Shown piece by piece: positions 1 to 5,517 of a DNA stretch of 17,775 nt. Below the pieces are notes generated by a model, which had not been told where the DNA came from, did no database searches, and saw only the letters and a program-made list of their open reading frames with translations. Origin of the DNA: Alphaproteobacteria bacterium (GTDB lineage Bacteria; Myxococcota_A; UBA796; GCA-2862545); assembly GCA_020632875.1 (NCBI GenBank), contig JACKET010000036.1, positions 1-17,775 of the forward strand. Direction: 5' to 3'. The translations under genes were made by a program, and so were the position numbers. The stretch's first letter is position 1, and each line of letters opens with the position of its first letter.

Positions 1-1253
1 CGGGCCACGATGTGCAGCCCGAGGCCTTCGCCCGCGGAGTCGCGGTTGCGCGAGCCCTGGCCCACGAAGCCGCGCTCCGTGAGGCGTGCGAGCGCGTCGG
101 GCTCCACGCCGGGACCGTCGTCCAGCACGTCGATGGCGAATCCGGGCGCCTCGGCCTCGAGGACGACAGCGACGTGTCCGCCCTCCCGGTTGTGACGGAT
201 GGCGTTGTAGACGAGGTTCGACACGGCCTGCTCGACCAACGTGACGTCCGCCTCGACGCTCACGGGCCCATCCGGCACGGCGTGGACGAGCTCGATGCCG
301 CTGCGGCGCGCGATCGGCGTGTGCCGGGCGACCACCCGCTCGACCAGGGGCCCGAGGTCCACCCCCACCAGCGGCTGGGGGTCCTGCATCCGGGCCTGCG
401 CGGCGAGATCGTCGAGCAGCGTGCCGATGTAGTGGGCCTCGCGCATGGCCCCCCGCAGCGCCTCGGGGTCGTCGCCGCCCTCGAGGGAGACCAGGTGCCC
501 GCGCAGGACCGTGAGCGGGATCCGCACGTCGTGTGTGGTGTTCGCCACGAAGTCGCGCAGCGCCGCCTCGCGGTCGCGGCGGGCCTCGGCCTCGTCGCGC
601 AGCGCTCCCGCCGCGGCGTCGAATGCCCGCGACAGCTCGGCGATCTCGTCGCCCCCGTCGACCTCCACGGGATGGCGGCCTTCGCGCACGGCCTCCGTCA
701 GGTACCGCAGACGCCGCACCGGCGGGCCGACCGCGAGCCACATCACCGTGGCGACCAGCACGACGGGCGCGATCCACAGCGGGCTCGCCGGGAGCACGCT
801 GCCCAGGAAGCCCGGTGCGGTGCTGCCGCGCACGACGGCCACCGCGCAGGGCCCGCCCCAGCCGGTGCGCGCGACGACCGCGACGTCCGACGTGAATGCG
901 CTGCCGATCGCGGTGACGCCGCTCTCGGCCACCGCGGAGGCGACATCGGCGGGAAGGGCGTCGTCCCCGTAGACCTCGAGCTCCGGCGGTCGGACCCGTG
1001 GCCCCTGGGGCGGCGGCCCCGGCCGGTGTCCGGGCCCGTGCCGCGGCCCGGGGTCGAGCCGCCGGGTCCACGCGGTGGGATCCGCGCGACAGGCGCGCTC
1101 CCCGTCGGGCTCCGACAGCGCCCGCTCCAACAGGCCCGCCAGGACGGCCTCCGCGGCCTGGTGGCGCGACATCCCGTCCCACCACACGAGCCCGACGAGC
1201 TGCGGCAGCGCGACGAGCCCGGCCACCAAGGCCATCCGCGCGCGCAGCCTCAC
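1..1253 (-). CDS. Sensor histidine kinase, membrane-bound (partial, C-terminus off the left edge)
   Basis: About 417 residues are visible. The likely role is to sense an envelope signal and phosphorylate the response regulator encoded just upstream. A GTG start is chosen because it overlaps the regulator's stop as GTGA, indicating translational coupling. A first membrane segment lies near residues 7-24. An extracytoplasmic region of roughly 130 residues with a Pro/Gly-rich stretch follows, then a second membrane segment around 158-178 (PLWIAPVVLVATVMWLAVG) and a HAMP-like linker. The H-box reads FVANTTHDVRIPLTVL with phospho-acceptor His241. This differs from the usual SHELRTPL but keeps His, Asp/Glu and Pro-Leu. 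The N-box (NLVYNAIRHN), G1 (LDDGPGVEP) and G2 (GEGLGLHIVA) are present, so the ATPase domain is nearly complete. Only the last part of the catalytic domain is missing, cut by the window. The signal sensed cannot be read from sequence. Confidence 0.93.
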   Translation of the reverse strand, partial: MRLRARMALVAGLVALPQLVGLVWWDGMSRHQAAEAVLAGLLERALSEPDGERACRADPTAWTRRLDPGPRHGPGHRPGPPPQGPRVRPPELEVYGDDALPADVASAVAESGVTAIGSAFTSDVAVVARTGWGGPCAVAVVRGSTAPGFLGSVLPASPLWIAPVVLVATVMWLAVGPPVRRLRYLTEAVREGRHPVEVDGGDEIAELSRAFDAAAGALRDEAEARRDREAALRDFVANTTHDVRIPLTVLRGHLVSLEGGDDPEALRGAMREAHYIGTLLDDLAAQARMQDPQPLVGVDLGPLVERVVARHTPIARRSGIELVHAVPDGPVSVEADVTLVEQAVSNLVYNAIRHNREGGHVAVVLEAEAPGFAIDVLDDGPGVEPDALARLTERGFVGQGSRNRDSAGEGLGLHIVA

Positions 1254-1918
1254 GGGTCGATCCGCGCGCCGGCCAGGCGGTACCCGATGCCCCACACGGT
1301 GTCGACGAAGCCGGTGCCGAGCTTTCGCCGCAGTCGCGACACGTGCACGTCCAGCGTGCGTTCGTTGCCCTCGCGGTCGGGGTCGAGCACGTTCGCGACG
1401 AGCCAGCGGCGGGTCACCGCGGCCCCCGGCCGGCGGGCGAGGGCCTCGAGGATGCCGTACTCGGCGGGCGCCAGGTGGACCTCGGCGCCGTCCACCCAGA
1501 CCTGGCGCCGCTCGAAGTCGATGGCGAGGTCGCCGAGCTCGACGCGGTTCGTCCGCTGGAGCACGGGCCGGCGGAGCCTCGCCCGCACGCGCTCGACGAG
1601 CTCCTCGGGCCAGAAGGGCTTCGTCATGTAGTCGTCGGCGCCACGCTTCAGCGCCTCGACCTTGTCGGCGGAGCCGTCGCGCGCGGAGAGCACGAGCACC
1701 GGCACGTCCGAGCCACGGCGGAGGTCGGAGAGCACCTCGAAGCCGGATCGCCCGGGCAGCATCAGGTCGAGCACCACGAGGTCGACGGCGGGCGGCATGG
1801 CCGGGTCGACGGCGTGCCCACGCGTCCACCAGATCACGTGCAGGCCCATGCCCTCGAGGTGGGCGCGTACCTGCTCCCCGAGGGAGGCGTCGTCTTCGAC
1901 CAGCAGAACGGTGGGCAC
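1250..1918 (-). CDS. OmpR/PhoB-family response regulator
   Basis: A 222-residue transcription regulator with an N-terminal receiver domain (about 1-118) and a C-terminal winged-helix DNA-binding domain (about 125-218). The receiver carries the acidic pair Glu8/Asp9-Asp10, phospho-acceptor Asp51 in VVLDLMLP, Ser78 at the switch position and Lys100 in YMTKPF. The effector ends with the typical wing region (TLDVHVSRLRRKL, then VWGIGYRL). Length is normal for the family. The start is GTG; GGAAG lies 3 nt upstream, closer than ideal. The stop overlaps the GTG of the downstream kinase, so the pair is a co-translated two-component system. It is transcribed divergently from the intradiol dioxygenase. 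The spacer contains a perfect palindrome that could be its autoregulatory site. Target genes are inferred only from position. Confidence 0.96.
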   Translation of the reverse strand: MPTVLLVEDDASLGEQVRAHLEGMGLHVIWWTRGHAVDPAMPPAVDLVVLDLMLPGRSGFEVLSDLRRGSDVPVLVLSARDGSADKVEALKRGADDYMTKPFWPEELVERVRARLRRPVLQRTNRVELGDLAIDFERRQVWVDGAEVHLAPAEYGILEALARRPGAAVTRRWLVANVLDPDREGNERTLDVHVSRLRRKLGTGFVDTVWGIGYRLAGARIDP

Positions 1919-1951
1919 GGGCTTCCGGTATCGCGTCGACCTTGCGGGGAT

Positions 1952-1968
1952 CTGAACGCGGCGTTCAG
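1952..1968. promoter_or_regulatory. Perfect palindrome between divergent regulator and dioxygenase genes
   Basis: CTGAACGC-G-GCGTTCAG has 8-bp arms around one central base. It lies in the 101-nt spacer between the response regulator start (1918) and the dioxygenase start (2020). A related half-site, TTCCTGAA, recurs at 2000-2007, inverted relative to GTTCAGGA at 1963-1970. A short GTCC-GAAA-GGAC hairpin lies between them at 1971-1982. The position suits an operator serving both promoters. OmpR-family proteins usually bind direct repeats, so a different regulator is also possible. No poly-T follows, so a terminator is unlikely. Confidence 0.45.
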
Positions 1969-2019
1969 GAGTCCGAAAGGACCCGGGGAATACGCCTGTT
2001 CCTGAAACCTGGAGGTCCC

Positions 2020-2820
2020 ATGTCCGACCCGTTCCGTCCCGATCGCCGAACCGTCCTCGCGGGGCTCGCGAGCGTCACCGCCCTCGCGTGCGTCGATCTC
2101 GGCGAACGCCCGGGGACCCTCGACGACACCGCCGTGTCCGGCGACACCGCCGTCGGGACGTGGGCCACCGGCGGCACGGCGTCCCTCGCTGCCGCTTACG
2201 CCGTGACCTTCGACGACACCTGCGTGCAGGAATGCGAGCTGACGCTGGGGCCGTGCTACGCCGAGACGATCGAGCGCCGCGACATCTCCGAGGGGGTCGA
2301 CGGGCTGCCCATGCGGCTCGCGTTCCGCGTCGTCGACACCGACTGCAACCCGGTGGCCGGCGTCGTCGTCGACGTGTGGCACTGCTCTCCGAGCGGGCTG
2401 TACTCCGGCGCCGACGCGGCGACGATGTGCACGGACGGCGACAGCGAAGCCCGCGCGGGCCGCTGGTTCCGCGGCATGCAGACGACGGATGCCGACGGGC
2501 GCGTCGACTTCGACACCTGCATGCCCGGCTGGTACTCCGGGCGGGCCGTCCACATCCACTTCCAGGTCCGGACGGCCGGGGGGCAGGCCTCGCTCACGTC
2601 GCAGTTCGGCTTCGACCCGACCCTGCTCGCCGACGTGTTCGCGAACCACCCCGTGTACAGCCCGCACGGCCAGCCCGACACGCCCAACGCTCAGGACAAC
2701 ATCTTCCGGTCGAACAACGACGGCAGCCTGATCTTCGACTGGTACCAGGCCGACGACGGGGCGCTGGTCGTGTACAAGACGCTCGTGGTGCGCGCGGATC
2801 TCTCCGACCCCACGTGCTGA
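2020..2820 (+). CDS. Intradiol ring-cleavage dioxygenase-like lipoprotein (Tat-type signal)
   Basis: A 266-residue protein of the intradiol (catechol/protocatechuate) dioxygenase family, which cleaves catecholic rings between the hydroxyls using non-haem Fe(III). The N-terminus has twin arginines (DRRTVLAGL) followed by a lipobox, TALAC, with Cys24. Export by Tat and lipid anchoring are therefore likely, placing the enzyme outside the cytoplasm. The four expected iron ligands are visible: Tyr128 in WHCSPSGLYSG, Tyr172 in PGWYSGR, and His178 and His180 in HIHF. The usual EGPYY segment is degenerate here (LGPCY). A low-complexity Gly/Thr/Asp linker (25-55) joins anchor and domain. The mature protein has eight further cysteines, including the last residue, suggesting disulfides. 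The start ATG follows GGAGG. The real substrate is unknown; other exported members act on aromatic or lignin-type compounds. Confidence 0.9.
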   Translation: MSDPFRPDRRTVLAGLASVTALACVDLGERPGTLDDTAVSGDTAVGTWATGGTASLAAAYAVTFDDTCVQECELTLGPCYAETIERRDISEGVDGLPMRLAFRVVDTDCNPVAGVVVDVWHCSPSGLYSGADAATMCTDGDSEARAGRWFRGMQTTDADGRVDFDTCMPGWYSGRAVHIHFQVRTAGGQASLTSQFGFDPTLLADVFANHPVYSPHGQPDTPNAQDNIFRSNNDGSLIFDWYQADDGALVVYKTLVVRADLSDPTC

Positions 2821-2879
2821 CGTCGACGGCGGAACTTCACGACTGCGCTGCGGTCTGCACTCCATGACGGGAGGCCACG

Positions 2880-3527
2880 ATGCGGATCGAGCTCGCGTTC
2901 CGGTGCACGGAGCGGCTTCAGGACATGCCGGAGACGGGGTGCGGCTGGCACTGCGCGAAGTGCGACAAGCCGGTCGTCGACCTCGACCGGCTCGGCCCGA
3001 TCGCGAAGCGCGTGGCGGTCTGGGCCCCCGACGAGCCACCGTGCGTGAAGGTGACCGCCCGACCGGGCCCGGCGACGCGTCTCGCCAGGCTCGCGGGCCT
3101 CGGCGCGGCGCTCGTCGCCGGTACGCCGGCCACCGCGACCGAGCCCGTCGAGACGCACGTGTGCTCGCCCGAGTCCGGCGGCGGCGTCGTGATGCTCGGC
3201 GGCATCGGGGGCCGCAGCCGGTTCTCCCTGCTCCGCGCGATCGTGCCGTGGCAGGTGCGGGAGTGGGTGAGCACCCGCCTCAGCCGTCCCCACGGTGACG
3301 GCGTGGCCCACCTGTCCACCGCGGGCGACTGGGAGAAGGTCACGGTCCGGTGCGACGAGGGGCGGCTCCCGCGTCGCGTGCACCTCGAGAACGGCGAGGC
3401 GCTCGTGAAGGACCTGCCGGACTACGACGCCTGCACCTTCACGCTGCGCGGCGACGCACCGACGCAGCGTGTGGAGTTCGTGGTGAGCCGAACGTCCTCC
3501 GAGGCGGGGGAAGACGCTCCCGAGTGA
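2880..3527 (+). CDS. Hypothetical protein with N-terminal cysteine (zinc-ribbon-like) motif and one hydrophobic segment
   Basis: A 215-residue protein of unknown function. Residues 9-58 follow a pattern I know from small myxobacterial proteins: Cys9, then a Met/Trp-rich loop, then a CxxC pair at Cys25 and Cys28, VVDL, and later a CVKV strand with Cys55. It may bind zinc. Residues about 66-86 (LARLAGLGAALVAG) are hydrophobic and could be a membrane anchor. A further ~125 residues of soluble sequence with a few Cys follow. If the anchor is real, the Cys motif is cytoplasmic and the C-terminus is outside, or the reverse. The start ATG is preceded by a good GGGAGG. The gene lies 59 nt after the dioxygenase on the same strand with no clear terminator between, so the two are probably cotranscribed. 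It ends 1 nt from a convergent gene. Confidence 0.8.
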   Translation: MRIELAFRCTERLQDMPETGCGWHCAKCDKPVVDLDRLGPIAKRVAVWAPDEPPCVKVTARPGPATRLARLAGLGAALVAGTPATATEPVETHVCSPESGGGVVMLGGIGGRSRFSLLRAIVPWQVREWVSTRLSRPHGDGVAHLSTAGDWEKVTVRCDEGRLPRRVHLENGEALVKDLPDYDACTFTLRGDAPTQRVEFVVSRTSSEAGEDAPE

Positions 3528-3528
3528 A

Positions 3529-3825
3529 TCAGGCCGGCCACAGCGGCAGCTGCCAGGCACCCGGCCACATCTCGAGCTCCTCCATGACATGCGGAGGTCG
3601 ATCGAAGAGGCCGGGCTGGTCGGCATCGCGGGGCCGCGGCGAGCGCGGCATCCCCGCCGGCACGTAGGCCTGGCGGCCGCGGTTCCAGCGGCGGTACTCG
3701 GCGACGTACACCTCGGTGCCGTCGGCCAGGATGCGGGAGTGGGCGGCGACGAGGTGGGTGCCCTCGATCGTGCCGGTGCCACCGAACAGTCCGAGCTGGA
3801 CGTAGACGGGTCCACGAGCGGTCAT
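3529..3825 (-). CDS. Small hypothetical protein with three sliding-clamp-like motifs
   Basis: A 98-residue protein not assigned to a family. Three similar short motifs stand out: QLGLF at 10-14, QPGLF at 70-74 and QLPLW at 92-96, two residues from the C-terminus. These fit the bacterial beta-clamp-binding pentapeptide QL(S/D)LF; QLPLW resembles the clamp motif described for mycobacterial ImuB. The segment between the first two motifs (TIEGTHLVAAHSRILADGTE onward) looks like a small beta-rich domain with a basic patch (YRRWNRGRQ). The start at 3825 is chosen because it opens a clean domain (MTARGPVYVQLGLF). An in-frame ATG at 3906 would add a Pro/Ser-rich stretch encoded by polypyrimidine DNA. 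Neither start has a Shine-Dalgarno. A TAGAAT box at 3885-3890 (minus) also favours the shorter form. It is convergent with the gene ending at 3527. Confidence 0.65.
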   Translation of the reverse strand: MTARGPVYVQLGLFGGTGTIEGTHLVAAHSRILADGTEVYVAEYRRWNRGRQAYVPAGMPRSPRPRDADQPGLFDRPPHVMEELEMWPGAWQLPLWPA

Positions 3826-3834
3826 GGTGTTTTC

Positions 3835-3856
3835 GGGGGGAGGGGAGGGGGAGGGG
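3835..3856 (+). other. Four-run G-quadruplex motif at the 5' end of the small clamp-motif gene
   Basis: The plus strand carries four G runs of 6, 4, 5 and 4 bases separated by single A loops. This is a canonical, very stable G-quadruplex pattern, and another GG follows. It starts 10 nt upstream of the ATG at 3825 on the minus strand, so the G-rich strand is the template and the transcript would be C-rich. It could stall polymerase or modulate the gene. The motif is seen directly; any function is inferred. Confidence 0.6.
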
Positions 3857-3946
3857 AGGCCCGAGAGGCCGGGGAGGGTGCCCCATTCTATTCGATGTCT
3901 CCGCATTCGCGCCAGCGCATGGCTGCGCGCCCCGCCCCTGCCGCGG

Positions 3947-5356
3947 TCAGATGCCCCCGGGAGGCAGACCGCTCGGAACGGTCGCCGGGACGAACGCGCT
4001 GAGGTCTTCGGCCGCCGGGTCGGTCAGCGCGCCGAAGAACACCATCATCTCGTCGCTGATGAGGTGCGCCGGCACGCCGCCCGCCACACCGGGCGAGAGC
4101 GTCGAGAGCACCTCGTCGATGTTGTCGTACTGGGTGTTCCGCAGCGCCGGGTCGATGACCTGGTCGTAGGGGTCCCAGGTGCGGAGCGCGTCTTCGATGT
4201 CGATGTAGTGCTCGGCGTACGTGCGCAGGTCGCCGAACTGCCCGGCGTGGCCCCAGGGGCCCGTGAGCTCGACGTTGTGGAGGCTCGGCGAGCGGAACGC
4301 GTAGCGGTCGCGGGGCGAGCCCGAGGTGAGCACGAACCCGAAGTCGTCGTTGTTCGTCGGGCCGCCGCGGGTCCCCGTGCCGATCTGCGGCACACCGGTG
4401 TTGTGATGGCGCGCGTCGGACAGCATGGGCCCGCCGTGGCAGTTCCCGCATCCCGCGTCGAAGTAGTCGATGGCCCCTTCGATCTGCTCGGCGGTCATCG
4501 CGGAGTCGTCGCCGGCCACGAACTGCATGAACGGGCTGCCCATGAAGTAGAAGCTCTGGGCCTCGAACGCGCCGATCGCGTTGCCGGCGTGCGCGAAGTT
4601 CATGTCCTCGAAGTCGGTGCCCGGATACGCGGCCTCGAACATGGTGACGTACTCGGGGATGTCGCCGAGGCGCGCCATGAGCGCGTTCCAGATGAGCGTG
4701 AACTGCATGTCGGGGATGTCGCCCAGCTCGCTCTGGCCGAGCTGGCCGCGCATCTCGGTGCGCGAGGTCACGGGGAACATCGCCTGGGCCCCGAGCGCGC
4801 CGTAGCCGTCGTAGAGCACCTGCTCCATCTCGGGCGTCAGCTGCGAGGCGGCGGGGGTCACGAACCGGCCCTGCTCGTCGATCCGCACCCGGCTGTCCCA
4901 GAACATGTTGTCGAAGCCGTGCCGGTTGAAGAGCTCGGGGGCGTTGCGCGGCACGATGAGGCCGGGCCCGCTGCGGTCCATCCCGAGCCCACTGGCCCCG
5001 GTGCCGAGGGGCAGCGGGCGGTTGTCGTCCGAGCCGAGGGTCGGGTGGTGGCAGGTGAGGCACGCGATGTCGCGGTTGCCGCTCAGGATGGGGTCGAACG
5101 CCAGCGCCTGACCCAACGCGTAGAGCTCGGGGGAGGGCGTGGGCGGCGGCGGGAGCACCTCGACGCCGAACTGGTCGATCTGGTCGCGGAGCCGGGCGAT
5201 GCGGCCGTGGTTCCCGTGGCCTCCGCCATGGTGTCCCCCGCCACGACGCGCCTGGACGGAGAGCTCTGCGGAATCCGGCTCGAGCGGAACCGTACAGCCC
5301 GCCGTCACGAGCGCGAAGACCACCGACATGCTCCAGAAGTTGCGTCGCTGCATCAT
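3947..5356 (-). CDS. Di-heme cytochrome c peroxidase / MauG-family lipoprotein
   Basis: A 469-residue exported di-heme protein. The family reduces hydrogen peroxide or uses high-valent haem to oxidise protein or organic substrates. The N-terminus has a hydrophobic segment and lipobox VTAGC (Cys21), so it is probably lipid-anchored. A His/Gly-rich stretch (GGGHHGGGHGNHG) follows, which could bind metal. Two c-type haem sites are clear: CLTCH at 99-103 and CGNCH at 303-307. Family landmarks are also visible: FDPILSGNRDIACLTCH, FWDSR, and the C-terminal SLHNVELTGPWGHAGQFGDL block matching the usual SLRNV...HDGRF. The start is the first of two ATGs, with GAAGG upstream. The gene follows the FG-GAP/ASPIC gene on the same strand after 161 nt that hold a 20-nt palindrome, so separate control is likely. 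The substrate and the electron donor are unknown. Confidence 0.92.
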   Translation of the reverse strand: MMQRRNFWSMSVVFALVTAGCTVPLEPDSAELSVQARRGGGHHGGGHGNHGRIARLRDQIDQFGVEVLPPPPTPSPELYALGQALAFDPILSGNRDIACLTCHHPTLGSDDNRPLPLGTGASGLGMDRSGPGLIVPRNAPELFNRHGFDNMFWDSRVRIDEQGRFVTPAASQLTPEMEQVLYDGYGALGAQAMFPVTSRTEMRGQLGQSELGDIPDMQFTLIWNALMARLGDIPEYVTMFEAAYPGTDFEDMNFAHAGNAIGAFEAQSFYFMGSPFMQFVAGDDSAMTAEQIEGAIDYFDAGCGNCHGGPMLSDARHHNTGVPQIGTGTRGGPTNNDDFGFVLTSGSPRDRYAFRSPSLHNVELTGPWGHAGQFGDLRTYAEHYIDIEDALRTWDPYDQVIDPALRNTQYDNIDEVLSTLSPGVAGGVPAHLISDEMMVFFGALTDPAAEDLSAFVPATVPSGLPPGGI

Positions 5357-5405
5357 GGTCACCCTTCCAGTCCTGGTGTCGTGAGGTGGTACACCCGTCC
5401 GCCCG

Positions 5406-5425
5406 CGAAACTGGTACCAGTTTCG
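5406..5425. promoter_or_regulatory. Perfect 20-nt palindrome upstream of the di-heme peroxidase gene
   Basis: CGAAACTGGTACCAGTTTCG is identical to its reverse complement with no central spacer. It sits 49 nt upstream of the di-heme gene start. A 20-nt perfect palindrome is not expected by chance in this length of DNA. With no loop and no T-run it is a poor terminator, so an operator for a dimeric repressor is the better reading. The TGGTACCA core recalls GntR/FadR-type sites, but the regulator is not identified and none is encoded beside it. Confidence 0.6.
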
Positions 5426-5517
5426 TGAAGGCATCGGGATGTGAGAACAGAGCGCGATAGAGCCGAGCCGAGCGGGGGCGCGACGCGATCCAGAGGGACC
5501 GGCCGCGCCCCGCACCG

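Noticed and set aside
12..1631. Long open frame on the plus strand across the two-component genes
   Set aside because: It is antisense to clear receiver, winged-helix and kinase motifs. Its translation is Arg/His/Pro-rich without domains, as expected from GC-rich DNA opposite a real gene.
1971..1982. GTCC-GAAA-GGAC hairpin considered as a terminator
   Set aside because: The stem is only four base pairs with no T-run, and it lies upstream of the dioxygenase rather than after a gene.
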